Source of the DNA: Competibacter_A sp037045685
Lineage (GTDB): Bacteria > Pseudomonadota > Gammaproteobacteria > Competibacterales > Competibacteraceae
Assembly (NCBI GenBank): GCA_037045685.1
Contig: JBAOII010000033.1
Span: 62,001 to 126,000 of the forward strand
Direction: 5' to 3'
Length of the DNA: 64,000 nt
Made by a program: the position numbers and the translations under genes. A model generated the notes under the pieces. The model worked only from the letters and a program-made list of their open reading frames with translations. It was not told the origin of the DNA and did not search any database. Shown here one piece after another: positions 26,764-36,046 of the stretch (the stretch's first letter is position 1; every line of letters begins with the position of its first letter).

Positions 26764-29244
26764 ATGGCATTGATTCAAATACGGTTCGAGTATCTGATCG
26801 GGTTGCGGCAACCCTTTTTGGTCAACGCCCGCCTGACGGGCAACTGGAACGTCCAGGGCTTGCGCTCCGAGCAGTGGAGTTCGGCGCCGATGGAAGCGTT
26901 CACCGCCGAGGATGGCTGTCCCGCCTTCCGAGCCACGGTCAATCTCGACGACAGCCAGATCGGCCAGACCTTCCGCTGGGGCGTGCGCGTGGATACCTCG
27001 CAACGATCCGATGTATGGGGCATTCCGACCGAAGTCAGCGATGCCGCCGTGACCGAGCGTTATCGCGGCTTCACGTTGCGCGCCACCGAGCAAACGGAAC
27101 GCTATTACCTGACCCATTGCCGCCGGCTGGGCGCGAACAAGCTATTTATCGCCGGGCAGGCCGAACCGGCGATCCGCTTCGCGGTGTGGGCGCCAAACGC
27201 CCGCAACGTGGAGTTGGTGCGCGGCGAACCGGCCGGGGGCTACGTCTGGAACGATGGGCGCGGTGTGACCGCGACCATTCCGATGCGGCAAGTCGAGGAC
27301 GGCATCTGGGCGACTGCGGTAGCCGACGCGGCGGCGCTGGCCGACTTTGCCGGTTTCGACCACACCCCCTACATGTTCCGCATCACCCGGGAGGACGGTT
27401 CGGTTGCCTATCGCACCGATATTTATTCCCGGTGCCAGATCGGCAGCGGCGGCAAGAACCCGGACAATCCCGCAGCGGGCGAAGCGCCCTGGAACGGCAC
27501 GCGGCAAGACGTGGATGGCGCCAAAAGCTGCTCGGTGGTGATCGACCCCGAACAGCTCATGCGGTTGTTCCGCGAGGAGGTCTGGCCGGAAACGCAATGG
27601 CTGACGGAGGCGGAGTTCTGGCGGGACGAGTTCGACCCCAACCGCCCATTGCCGACCCGCATCGACGATTTGGTGATTTACGAACTCCACATCGATGGCT
27701 TGGGGGCGGGTCAGGACCGGCGCGGCACGCTGGCCGACGCCATGAACCTGCTCGATTATCTGGCCGATCTGGGGGTGAACTGCATCGAATTGATGCCGAC
27801 CTCGGAATTCGAGGGCTGGACCAGTTGGGGTTACGGCACCTCGCACTACCTGGCGATCGAATACGCCGGCGGGGGGCGCGACCAGTTCAAGCACTTCGTC
27901 CGCGAATGCCACCGGCGCGGCATCGCCGTGTTGCTGGACGTGGTGTACAACCACTACACCCACGACGGCGAGCGGGCGCAGTGGGCCTACGATTCCACCA
28001 CGCCGGAACACAACATTTATTACTGGTACGAGGGGCATCCCGGCGATTATCCCGCCTACGAGGAAGCGGCGCGGCGCGATCCACAACGAACCGCGCCCGG
28101 CCACGGCGGCTACATCGACAACATGTCGACCGGCTACGCGCCGCGCTTCTCGGACGAAACCGTGCGCAAGCTGTTCATCAGCAGCGCGGCCACGCTGGTC
28201 AGCGAATTTCATCTCGACGGCTTCCGGGTCGATCAGACCACGTCCATCCATTCCTACGCGGTGCTCCACGCCAACGGCGCCGTCGCCGCCGCCGCCCGGA
28301 TTTTCGGCGCCAAGTTCCTGCGCGAGTGGACCCGCACGCTGCGCCTGCTCCGGCCCAACGCCTTTCTGATCGCCGAGGACCATTCCGGCTGGTCGGCGGT
28401 CACGCAATCGGGCGAGCAGGGCGGTCTCGGTTTCGACGCCACCTGGTACGCGGATTTCTATCACCACTTGATCGGCGACGCGCAGAACGATTCCAGCCGC
28501 GCCCGATTGCTCAAATTCGCCGGTTACGGCGACAACCGGGAACTGCGCGTGTCCTGGTTCGCCGGCGCTTTGGCGGAGAGCGCCACCGCCAAGGTCGTCT
28601 ACCACGAATCGCACGATGAGGCGGGCAATTCCTATTATGAGGAAGGCGGACAGCGCGTCTATTCGGCGCGCACCCTGGTAACCGCGGTGAACGGCGCGTC
28701 GCTGAACGATGCCACCATCCGGCGCTACGCCGAGGCCCGCGTCCATGTCGCCGCCGGCATGACTTTGCTGGGGCCGGGCATTCCGATGTTCTTCATGGGC
28801 GAGGAAGTCGGCGCGTCCGAACCGTACCGTTACGACGATTTCATCGATCATCGGGAAAACTTCCCGGCGATGCGAAATGGTGTCGGCGCCAATCTGTTCC
28901 GCTTCTATCAGGAATTGATCCGGCTGCGGCTCGCCCATCCCGCCCTGCGCTCGCGCAACATCGACGTTCTCCATACCCACGACGCCAACCGGGTGCTCGC
29001 CTTCCGGCGCTGGGAGGGGAGCGAGGAGTTGCTGGTGATCGCCAGCTTCAACAACAGCGCGTTCGCCGACGGTTATCGGATTCAAAACTCGCGCATCGCG
29101 GACGGGCGCTGGCGGGAAATTTTCAACAGCGACGCTGCGGGTTATGGCGGCGGCGGGTTGGTCGACGCGGACCCGATCACCGCCAGCGGTGGCGCGTTCA
29201 CCGCGCGTCTGCCGGCCAACAGCGTGCTGGTTTTTCAACGGTAG
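26764..29244 (+). CDS. GH13 glycogen-branching-enzyme-like protein with N-terminal starch-binding-like domains
   Basis: 826 residues from ATG 26764, with AAGGGAG upstream. Residues ~1-100 resemble a starch-binding module (NARLTGNWNV) and ~140-230 a CBM48 (IRFAVWAPNARNVELVRG). The GH13 barrel has DVVYNHYTHD, GFRVDQTT (nucleophile Asp490), LIAEDHSG (acid Glu538) and YHESHDEAGN (transition-state Asp). MFFMGEEVGASEPY is typical of branching and trehalose-releasing enzymes. No signal peptide, so it acts on cytoplasmic alpha-glucan. Branching enzyme is the best guess; a maltooligosyltrehalose hydrolase is less likely. It is followed by an alpha-amylase 22 bp downstream. Confidence 0.82.
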   Translation: MALIQIRFEYLIGLRQPFLVNARLTGNWNVQGLRSEQWSSAPMEAFTAEDGCPAFRATVNLDDSQIGQTFRWGVRVDTSQRSDVWGIPTEVSDAAVTERYRGFTLRATEQTERYYLTHCRRLGANKLFIAGQAEPAIRFAVWAPNARNVELVRGEPAGGYVWNDGRGVTATIPMRQVEDGIWATAVADAAALADFAGFDHTPYMFRITREDGSVAYRTDIYSRCQIGSGGKNPDNPAAGEAPWNGTRQDVDGAKSCSVVIDPEQLMRLFREEVWPETQWLTEAEFWRDEFDPNRPLPTRIDDLVIYELHIDGLGAGQDRRGTLADAMNLLDYLADLGVNCIELMPTSEFEGWTSWGYGTSHYLAIEYAGGGRDQFKHFVRECHRRGIAVLLDVVYNHYTHDGERAQWAYDSTTPEHNIYYWYEGHPGDYPAYEEAARRDPQRTAPGHGGYIDNMSTGYAPRFSDETVRKLFISSAATLVSEFHLDGFRVDQTTSIHSYAVLHANGAVAAAARIFGAKFLREWTRTLRLLRPNAFLIAEDHSGWSAVTQSGEQGGLGFDATWYADFYHHLIGDAQNDSSRARLLKFAGYGDNRELRVSWFAGALAESATAKVVYHESHDEAGNSYYEEGGQRVYSARTLVTAVNGASLNDATIRRYAEARVHVAAGMTLLGPGIPMFFMGEEVGASEPYRYDDFIDHRENFPAMRNGVGANLFRFYQELIRLRLAHPALRSRNIDVLHTHDANRVLAFRRWEGSEELLVIASFNNSAFADGYRIQNSRIADGRWREIFNSDAAGYGGGGLVDADPITASGGAFTARLPANSVLVFQR

Positions 29245-29266
29245 TGATGGCCGAGGAACCGACGGC

Positions 29267-30705
29267 ATGGCGAACCAAACATTCATGCAATATTTCCATT
29301 GGGATTATCCCGCTGACGGGATCGCTGTGGGATGAGTTGGCTCGCATCTTCGGCGGATCTCGCCGCGTGCTGGTTTTACCGCGCTCTGGCTACCTCCGCC
29401 CTACGAAGGCCATGAACGCGAGACGCAGGATGTCGGCTACGGCGCTTACGATCTGTTCGACCTCGGCGAATTCAACCAGAAGAATACCGTTCGGACCAAG
29501 TACGGAACTCGACAGCAGCTAGAAAATGCCATTCAGGCCGCGCACCGTGCCGGGTTGCAAATCTACATCGACACCATTTTCAACCATAAGGGCGGTGCCG
29601 ATGGTACGGAGGCTGTTTTGGGGACGCCGGTCTCCAATGACAATCGCAACATCGAAATCGGCCCGCCTCGGGAAATCGACACCTGGACCCTGTTTACGTT
29701 TCCCGGTCGAGGAACCACCTACTCCGACATGCAGTGGCATTGGCGCCACTTTGACGCGGTCGATTACGACCAGCGTACCGGCGACCGTTCCATCTTCAAG
29801 CTTCGCGACAAGCAATTCCAGACGCCCGTCGACCCGGAGCGGGGCAATTTCGATTACCTGATGTTCGATGATCTGGATATGGGTAGCGACGAGGTTCGCG
29901 CAGAGCTTAGGCGTTGGGGCGATTGGATCATGTCGACTCTCGACATCGACGGTTTTCGCTTCGATGCCGCCAAGCATATCCGCTTCTTTTTCTTCAATGA
30001 ATGGTTGGATTACGTCCGGGGCAATGCCCGTGGGCGCGAGCTGTTTGCCGTCGGCGAGTATTACACCGGCAGCGTCGGGACCTTGAGATGGTTCATCGAG
30101 CAGACCGGCCGGCGGATGTCCCTGTTCGACTTTCCGCCTGCAATTCAACCTGCGCGGCTGCCTCGCGCTCGGGCGGATCGTTCGACATGCGGCAAATCTT
30201 CGACGGCACGCTGGTCAGCCAAGATCCGGCTTTGGCGGTCACCTTTACCGATAACCACGATACCTTTCAGAACGACCACCGCGATAACGCCGTCGCCGAC
30301 TGGTTTCGACCGCTGGCCTATGCGCTCATCCTGCTGCGTGAAGGCGGTTACCCGTGTGTGTTTTACCCCGATTATCAACAAAATGCGGTGCGTCCAAACC
30401 TCCAGCAGACGCTCGGTCGCCTGTTGCAGGTACGGCGGGATCACGCCTACGGCCCGCAAAACGATTACTTCGATCATCCCGATGTCGTCGGCTGGACCCG
30501 GCTGGGCGACGCCGACCACCCGCGCGCCCTCGCGGTGGTGCTCAGCGACGGACCGGGCGGATCGAAGCGGATGAACGTCAACCGCCCGAACCGGACGTTC
30601 GCGGATGCCACCGGCAATGTCGGCGGCACGATCACCAGCGGCAATGACGGCTGGGGCGAATTCCGCTGCGATGGCGGTTCGGTGTCGGTGTGGGTCGAGC
30701 AGTAA
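29267..30705 (+). pseudogene. amyA-like: Cytoplasmic GH13 alpha-amylase, broken by five one-base insertions
   Basis: Begins MANQTFMQYFHWDYPADG, as in cytoplasmic alpha-amylases. Three frames must be joined. Reconstruction requires removing one G near 29320 (GACGGATCG), one G near 29353, one T near 29377, one C near 30137 and one G near 30155; each restores conserved sequence. The corrected ~477-residue protein has DTIFNHKGGAD, DIDGFRFDAAKH (nucleophile), FAVGEYYTG (acid) and FTDNHDTFQ. It ends in an amylase C-terminal domain (SVSVWVEQ). It hydrolyses alpha-1,4-glucan. All five errors are insertions, so the gene is probably functional and the sequence faulty. Confidence 0.8.
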
Positions 30706-30717
30706 AGGAGACGAACC

Positions 30718-31620
30718 GTGAGTCAGGCGAATTTACTCGAACAGAACAAGGCCATCGTGCGGCGCGCTATCGAGGAGGGCTGGAATCCGGCCAATCTCGC
30801 GGTGATCGACGCGCTGTACGCCGCCGATTTCGTTTTTCATCAGGAAAGCGGCGAAGCCGTGCGCGGCCTGGATTCTTTCAAGACCTGGATCGCCACGATC
30901 CACGGCGCTTTCCCCGACATTCGCTACCAGATCGAGGCGATGTACGCGGAAGGAGACAAGGTCGCTACTCGCTACACCGTGCGGGGCACGCACCGAGGCG
31001 ACTTCCGGGGGTTGCCGGCGACTGGCAGGTCCTTCGACCTGACCGGGCATCTCATTCATCGCGTCGTGGACGGCAAAAAAACGGAAGGCTGGGGCATTTG
31101 GGACACACTGGGGCTAATGGTTCAGCTCGGCATTATCCCGCCGGTCCGCCTGGGCGGCGGCGCACCGCCCCCGGACACCGCGGCGAACATCGCCGCCACC
31201 CGGCGTTTGTTCGAGGCGTTGAGCAGTCGCGATCCGGAGGTTCTGCCCACCGCCATCGACGAACTGATGATTCCCGAATTCGTCACGCACGGCGACGCGC
31301 TGTTTCCGCTGGTGTACGGCCGGGACGCGCTCCGGCAGGCGATTCCCCGCTTCAAGGCCGCTTTCCCGGACGCCACCGCGACCATTCAGCAAATTTTCGC
31401 CGAAGGAAGCAAGGTCATGGTGCATGTGCGGGTCAACGGCACTCACGAGGGCGACTGGATGGGTGCGCCCGCGACCCATCAGCCGATGACCTGGACGGCG
31501 AGTTCCATCATCCGCTTCAACAGCGCCGGCAAGATGGTGGAGCGCTGGGTCATCGAAGACGAACTGGGAGTGTTGCAGCAGCTTGGCCGGGTTTCGCGCT
31601 TTCAAGGCCAAGCCGGCTGA
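30718..31620 (+). CDS. Two-domain SnoaL-like (ester-cyclase-type) protein
   Basis: 300 residues from GTG 30718 (AAGGAGACG upstream), 12 bp after the amylase. Residues ~1-140 and ~155-295 are two SnoaL domains in tandem, each with the order [IV]-RR...DALYAADFVFH / DELMIPEFVTHGDALFP, then F[KA]AAFPD, RGTHRGDF / NGTHEGDWMG and WG[IL]WD / WVIEDE. The joining segment is GGGAPPPDTAANIAATRRLF. This looks like a fusion of two tandem gene copies. Ester-cyclase-like SnoaL proteins may be enzymes or ligand binders. The function is not known. Confidence 0.8.
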   Translation: MSQANLLEQNKAIVRRAIEEGWNPANLAVIDALYAADFVFHQESGEAVRGLDSFKTWIATIHGAFPDIRYQIEAMYAEGDKVATRYTVRGTHRGDFRGLPATGRSFDLTGHLIHRVVDGKKTEGWGIWDTLGLMVQLGIIPPVRLGGGAPPPDTAANIAATRRLFEALSSRDPEVLPTAIDELMIPEFVTHGDALFPLVYGRDALRQAIPRFKAAFPDATATIQQIFAEGSKVMVHVRVNGTHEGDWMGAPATHQPMTWTASSIIRFNSAGKMVERWVIEDELGVLQQLGRVSRFQGQAG

Positions 31621-31649
31621 CCCGTCCACCGGAATGAGGAGAAAAGGCA

Positions 31650-32096
31650 ATGGCATCGGTTGAAGAGAGCAATAAAGCCGCCATCAGGCGTTTCTACGAC
31701 GAAGTCATCAATCGGGGCAACATCGCCGTCGTCGATGATCTGATGGAGCCCAATTTCGTGCATTACGGCGAAACCTTGTTCCCGCGGATCGAGGGTAGCG
31801 CGGCGATCAAAGCCGGGGTACGGGGCGTGATCAACGCCTATCCCGATGGCCGTACCGTGGTGGAAGACATGGTCGCCGAAGGGGATACGGTCGTTTGCCT
31901 GTTGTCTTGGCGCGGGACGCATCAAGGCCCGTTTATGGGTATTCCACCGACCGGCAAGACCTCAAGCTGGCGGGGTATTTCCACCTACCGCTTCAACGCA
32001 GAGGGCAAGATTGTCGAGCGTTGGGCCAATATGGATGTGGTGGGACAGTTGCAGGATCTCGGCGTGGTGCCGGAAATGCGGTTAGGTGGAAATTAA
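31650..32096 (+). CDS. SnoaL-like (ester-cyclase-type) protein
   Basis: 148 residues, AGGAGAAAAG upstream of the ATG. It has the same plan as the preceding two-domain protein (AAIRRFYDEVINRGNIAVVDDL, split as AIRRFYDEVINRG and VHYGETLFP; LSWRGTHQGPFMGIPPTGK; ISTYRFNAEGKIVERW). It is more similar to the protein at 33522-33947 than to the NTF2 genes near 23 kb, so these arose by later duplication. The role is unknown. Confidence 0.8.
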   Translation: MASVEESNKAAIRRFYDEVINRGNIAVVDDLMEPNFVHYGETLFPRIEGSAAIKAGVRGVINAYPDGRTVVEDMVAEGDTVVCLLSWRGTHQGPFMGIPPTGKTSSWRGISTYRFNAEGKIVERWANMDVVGQLQDLGVVPEMRLGGN

Positions 32097-32145
32097 TTCT
32101 CTCCAAGTCGAGGCATTATCAATGGCAGCACGAGGAGGATCTAAC

Positions 32146-32559
32146 ATGAAACGGTTCTATGTTTTACTGATCGCACTCGTACTCAGTTTTGGATCAGCCG
32201 TGTATTTGTCGGTTGCCGAAGAAACCGGAACCACAACAGGAGGCCCCCTGATAGCGAGTCCTCCAAGAGACTGTACCTATGGTCCTGATACCTGTATTCG
32301 TGGTTTCATCTGGCGAGATGCTGCTCCAAACGATCATATCTGCGTGAGACCCGAAGCGCGCGAGCAAGCGCGCATCGATAACTCTCGGGCTGCAACGCGC
32401 CGCAATCCGAATGGCGGAGCCTACGGGCCAAACACTTGCCTTGCCGGATACGTCTGGCGCGATGCTTTCCCTGGCGATGTCGTTTGCGTGGCTCCAGAAA
32501 CACGAGCTCAGACGAACAGAGATAATAGCCAGGCGAATGCACGGAAAGCGTGTCGATAG
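32146..32559 (+). CDS. Secreted Cys-rich protein with two repeats
   Basis: 137 residues from ATG 32146, GAGGAGG eight bases upstream. A signal peptide (KRFYVLLIALVLSFGSAVYL) is followed by two ~45-residue repeats. Repeat one carries YGPDTCIRGFIWRDA and HICVRPEARE; repeat two carries YGPNTCLAGYVWRDA and VVCVAPETRA. Each repeat has two Cys, probably disulfide-bonded outside the cytoplasm, and ends in N-A. I recognise the GP-TC-GFVWR-A pattern from small exported proteins but know no function. The gene starts a lower-GC stretch (32.1-34.1 kb) and is likely acquired. Confidence 0.65.
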   Translation: MKRFYVLLIALVLSFGSAVYLSVAEETGTTTGGPLIASPPRDCTYGPDTCIRGFIWRDAAPNDHICVRPEAREQARIDNSRAATRRNPNGGAYGPNTCLAGYVWRDAFPGDVVCVAPETRAQTNRDNSQANARKACR

Positions 32560-32595
32560 AAAAAATCAGCTCTAGTTTGAGGAGGCAAGCAATTT

Positions 32596-32740
32596 CAAAA
32601 GCAAAAAACTATTGTTTGCCACTTTCATGAACAAGCGATAAACCAGGGCAACGTGAATGTATTAGATGAAATAATGATGTCCTCTTTCAGGGATCACGGC
32701 GAGACCTTGTTTCGCAGCCCGCAAAGATGGACAACTTGGA
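32596..32740 (+). pseudogene. Remnant of a SnoaL-like gene
   Basis: One frame reads KTIVCHFHEQAINQGNVNVL then DEIMMSSFRDHGETLFRSPQ. This aligns with AIVRRFYEEVMNRGNASLL and DEIVAPDFTDHGEALFGSPQ of the intact gene at 33522. GAGGAGG lies upstream but no start codon survives, and the frame breaks after RSPQRW. It is a decayed 5' copy made by tandem duplication. Confidence 0.7.
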
Positions 32741-32817
32741 GAGAAAATTGGTACCCGTTCTGCTTAAATCGCCGTTGATTTAAGAGCAACACATTCATTG
32801 GCTAGTAAGATGAGAAT

Positions 32818-33459
32818 ATGACTATGAATCAGAATGCCCTGACCCAAGATGATGATAAAAAAGTATTGCAAAATAAATCGCCCGAATATTCGGATCATGG
32901 CAACAAACCATCGAGATGGTGGCAATGGTTGCTGATGTATCCTACAGCGATTATTGCACTGGCAGGAACGATCCCACCTGCTTGGGAATTTTACAAATCG
33001 TGGGATAAAGGTGTACCTTTTGGAGCAAGTCAAATTGCTTCCGAAGAAAACAAATTGTGGAAGAAAAACTTTGAATGCAGCAAAGGTGAGTTCATTAGCG
33101 CCAAGAATGATTTTAATATAGAAGTCGGAACCATTATCTGCCGATCCGGAGATGTATTATTGAGAATACAACCGCCTGGAAAGGGATATATTTATCGTTG
33201 GGTTGGGCTGGATTCGCTTACCTCTGAAAAGCTGGCTCTAAGCGATCTGCTTATCAATCAAGCTCACGCAAACAGCGAGCCCGCACCGATCATTTTGGCC
33301 CAAAATGGCCCAGTAGTGCTATGCCAAAGATGGGTCGATTCTCGGCGTCTGATAAGGCGTGTCGCGATCCAAGGGCAAGGGTGTTTCGATGAAATTGTCG
33401 ATACTTATACTGGACGTATCGAACAGCGAAACGGCGCTCCCTGCAATAGTCAATGTTAA
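32818..33459 (+). CDS. Hypothetical protein with one transmembrane helix
   Basis: 213 residues, not recognised. An N-terminal hydrophilic part (~1-33) precedes one hydrophobic helix (WWQWLLMYPTAIIALAGTIP, ~34-53). A C-terminal ~155 residues contains five Cys (NFECSKG, TIICRSG, VVLCQRW, GQGCFDE, PCNSQC) and would be periplasmic or cytoplasmic depending on orientation. Codon use is AT-rich compared with the flanking metabolic genes. No clear Shine-Dalgarno is seen. It lies between a decayed and an intact SnoaL gene, within a probable insertion. Confidence 0.5.
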   Translation: MTMNQNALTQDDDKKVLQNKSPEYSDHGNKPSRWWQWLLMYPTAIIALAGTIPPAWEFYKSWDKGVPFGASQIASEENKLWKKNFECSKGEFISAKNDFNIEVGTIICRSGDVLLRIQPPGKGYIYRWVGLDSLTSEKLALSDLLINQAHANSEPAPIILAQNGPVVLCQRWVDSRRLIRRVAIQGQGCFDEIVDTYTGRIEQRNGAPCNSQC

Positions 33460-33521
33460 AGTTTAACTAGCCGGATTCGCCCAAGATTATTTCAGTTCTG
33501 GAAATTGGAGGAAACCACAAA

Positions 33522-33947
33522 ATGTCGGAAGCAAACAAAGCCATCGTTCGCCGCTTCTATGAAGAGGTGATGAACCGAGGAAATGCGAGTTTGTTGGATG
33601 AAATCGTGGCTCCCGATTTCACGGATCACGGTGAAGCCCTGTTTGGTAGCCCGCAAGGGCGGGACGCCCTGAAACGAAGTATCATTGAAACGCCGACCAT
33701 TTTTGCCAACCTTAACGTGCAATTGCACGACGTTATAGCGGACGGCGAACTGGTTGGCGTGCGCGGGACCATGCGCTGTTTTCAGCAGGAGGAGTTTCTG
33801 GGCATATCTCCCAGCGGTAATGAACTGACCTGGAATGGATTAGCTCTTTTTAGAGTGATGAACGGTAAAATCACGGAGCGCTGGTTTAATTCTGACAGCC
33901 TGAGCATCGTGCAACAGCTTGGTTTAGTTCCTCCGCTGGGAGCCTGA
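33522..33947 (+). CDS. SnoaL-like (ester-cyclase-type) protein
   Basis: 141 residues with TTGGAGGAAA upstream. It has the family plan AIVRRFYEEVMNRGN, FTDHGEALFG, GTMRCFQQEEFLGISPSGNE and ALFRVMNGKITERW. It is the closest relative of the remnant at 32596-32740 and of the gene at 31650. Base composition is lower in GC than the 20-31 kb genes. The function is unknown. Confidence 0.8.
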   Translation: MSEANKAIVRRFYEEVMNRGNASLLDEIVAPDFTDHGEALFGSPQGRDALKRSIIETPTIFANLNVQLHDVIADGELVGVRGTMRCFQQEEFLGISPSGNELTWNGLALFRVMNGKITERWFNSDSLSIVQQLGLVPPLGA

Positions 33948-33993
33948 ACGGCAAGGATCTGGTCTTGTAATAGAAAATAAAGAGGAAATAGCG

Positions 33994-34107
33994 ATGAATC
34001 AGCAAACAGTAAATTTTTGCGAAAATCATGGCGGAAGTTATGATTGCCGCATCGAAATCCTCATGATCTTAGCTTTTCAAGCGATCTGTTTATCAAGGTC
34101 AGCTTGA
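33994..34107 (+). CDS. Possible short ORF (37 codons)
   Basis: ATG at 33994 follows a strong Shine-Dalgarno (AAGAGGAAAT) and reads MNQQTVNFCENHGGSYDC for 37 codons to a TGA at 34105. It resembles nothing I know. It could be a remnant of a duplicated 5' region or a small peptide. The only support is the ribosome-binding site. Confidence 0.25.
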   Translation: MNQQTVNFCENHGGSYDCRIEILMILAFQAICLSRSA

Positions 34108-34150
34108 CAATTCTAACATCATTCGATTCAGCATGAGGAGAGAAACCAAC

Positions 34151-35536
34151 ATGAGTGAGAGAACGACGACGGGGTTTGGGAACCGAGTAACGTATGCGGG
34201 AATGGACGCGTTGGACGGAAGAATCAGAAAAGCGGTCGAGAGCGCCCGAGGCGGACGGATTGACTGGAGCCAGGTTTACCGCAACTACACCGAGGCCGCT
34301 CAGCACACCGCTTATGCGTCCGCCAATAAAGTGCCTCTGTTTCGAGAAGCGCGCCCGGCACCTTTGGACCGCCAGTTACGCATCGAACGACTGGCAATGG
34401 CGCTGGCCGATGGAACGCCGAGGGACGAACTCATCGAAATGATCGACGACGATGTCTTGCGCCGAACGGGGATCGATATTCGTGGCAAATCTTTCAATAA
34501 CGGTGAGACATTTGGGGCTCGCATTCCGGTTTCGGGTTACATGAGTCCCGAGATGACCCTGTTTGTTCTCAAGTTGATGCTGAAGGGAGCCCGGGTCGTT
34601 CCCATCACGGAACACGGTGAAGAGCCCGTTCCGTATGGCATATCCGTGGTGGCTCCGTTCGCTGATCAGGCGTTGAACGCGCTGCAAATCACCGAAGGGA
34701 TTGCGCGATTGGGCCGGCAATTTCTCACGCCAGCTCAGCGTGATAGATATAACGACGCGCGCAATGCCGCCATTGCGCAGCGTAATGCCGCCGCAGATTC
34801 GGGCTCGCTTCCAGCCGTTCCTCCCGAGTTGGATCCGGTTAACGAATACGCCAGTTTCCTGCAAAACCCGGCGAGCTTGCGTGCCCTCGTTCGCGACAGT
34901 TGGCCGCGGCCAAAGCAAGGCGAAGACGTTCGAGATGATTTCGCGGCGCGACTCGAACCTGATCTGGAGGCGCTGAATCAATTCGCTGGCATGGCCTGGG
35001 TGGGTGGCGGCGGAGCGATTGGCGACTTCGGGAACAACACGCGAGACTGGGCGCTACTCGAAGCATTCATCAAAGGCGGCAAGCCGGTGGTCGGCATCTG
35101 CTACGGCTCGATCGCGATCGCTCAGGCGAAGGACTCGCTCACCGGCGCGTATCTCCTGCAAGGCCATTTCGCAACCGGTCACGGCGACGCGGATAACTAC
35201 ACGGAAAACACGGCGACCATGAACCCGGATGGGACCTACAACCCCTCCATCAGTGGCGCGGCGCCGATCAATCTCAGCGATATGCTGAAGCAGGCGATCG
35301 GGCCGGAGGAAGGAGGCTACGTCATGGAACTCGGTCGAGCGCCCATGGCCGTCATGAGCGGCGGCGCCATCATCACCGGCAACACCGTCGAGGATGGAGA
35401 CAGTACGGCGGACCTGTTGTTGGCGAGTCGGCTGGGGGGTCTGACCGGGGACTACTTCATCGCGGGTGATGGACGCGGACGTGTGCTCACCAAGGATGAC
35501 CCGGCGGTCGAGCGTGTCGCGCGGGTTATTGGTTGA
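34151..35536 (+). CDS. DJ-1/PfpI (class I glutamine-amidotransferase-like) protein with long insertions
   Basis: 461 residues from ATG 34151, GAGGAGAG eight bases before it. The nucleophile elbow is KPVVGICYGSIAIAQA (Cys317), followed by LQGHFATGHGD; an earlier strand/loop is AGMAWVGGGGAIGDFGNN. The core is split by segments not usual for DJ-1 proteins, including an N-terminal ~110-residue region and a Ala/Arg-rich segment around 190-260. The fold suggests a hydrolase or deglycase-like activity, so the two DJ-1 proteins of the island may share a role. The length makes a distinct subfamily likely. Confidence 0.6.
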   Translation: MSERTTTGFGNRVTYAGMDALDGRIRKAVESARGGRIDWSQVYRNYTEAAQHTAYASANKVPLFREARPAPLDRQLRIERLAMALADGTPRDELIEMIDDDVLRRTGIDIRGKSFNNGETFGARIPVSGYMSPEMTLFVLKLMLKGARVVPITEHGEEPVPYGISVVAPFADQALNALQITEGIARLGRQFLTPAQRDRYNDARNAAIAQRNAAADSGSLPAVPPELDPVNEYASFLQNPASLRALVRDSWPRPKQGEDVRDDFAARLEPDLEALNQFAGMAWVGGGGAIGDFGNNTRDWALLEAFIKGGKPVVGICYGSIAIAQAKDSLTGAYLLQGHFATGHGDADNYTENTATMNPDGTYNPSISGAAPINLSDMLKQAIGPEEGGYVMELGRAPMAVMSGGAIITGNTVEDGDSTADLLLASRLGGLTGDYFIAGDGRGRVLTKDDPAVERVARVIG

Positions 35537-35644
35537 CCGTTGTGTAAATCATATGGTCTTTTATTCCATGACTCACTTCTTGCTTCATCGAGGTTGCCCA
35601 AGGGCGTTGGAGACGCAAAAGGCAAAACCTGACCCGAACGATTC

Positions 35645-36046
35645 CTAGGTTCCAGGATACGCCGAGCGGAGGCCAAGATGTTTCACGAACGGGTCAAAAT
35701 CATTATCGCTGTACAGCAGCATAAAACCGCTCTCCATGCAGCGCGTGGCAATCACCGTGTCGATGGTCTTGCGCACTGTAACTCCCGATGCCCTCAAGGC
35801 GCGGAAGTTTTTTGCTGCTTGAGTAGCGATGTCACGTCCAGCCAGACTCACAACATCCAGGGAAGTCAGAAGCCTTCTGGCAATGTTGAAATCGCGGTCG
35901 CTCGTAAAACCCTGCACCACTTCAGTCAATATGAGATCGCCGGTTACCACCGGCTCGCTCCCCAACAAGGCGTCAAGCGTGTCCGTTTGTGGCGTCGACG
36001 TTCCCCGGAAGTAGTCGATCCACACGCTGGAATCAACCAGAATCAC
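35645..36046 (-). CDS. vapC: VapC-type PIN-domain toxin
   Basis: 133 residues starting GTG. PIN-domain acidic residues are seen in ILVDSSVWIDYFRG (Asp5), LILTEVVQGF (Glu), IDTVIATRC (Asp) and LLYSDNDFDPF (Asp). VapC toxins are Mg-dependent RNases. It overlaps the upstream antitoxin by GTGA (36043-36046), the usual VapBC arrangement. It is the only leftward gene pair within the rightward metabolic island, consistent with insertion as a mobile stabilising module. Confidence 0.9.
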   Translation of the reverse strand: MILVDSSVWIDYFRGTSTPQTDTLDALLGSEPVVTGDLILTEVVQGFTSDRDFNIARRLLTSLDVVSLAGRDIATQAAKNFRALRASGVTVRKTIDTVIATRCMESGFMLLYSDNDFDPFVKHLGLRSAYPGT

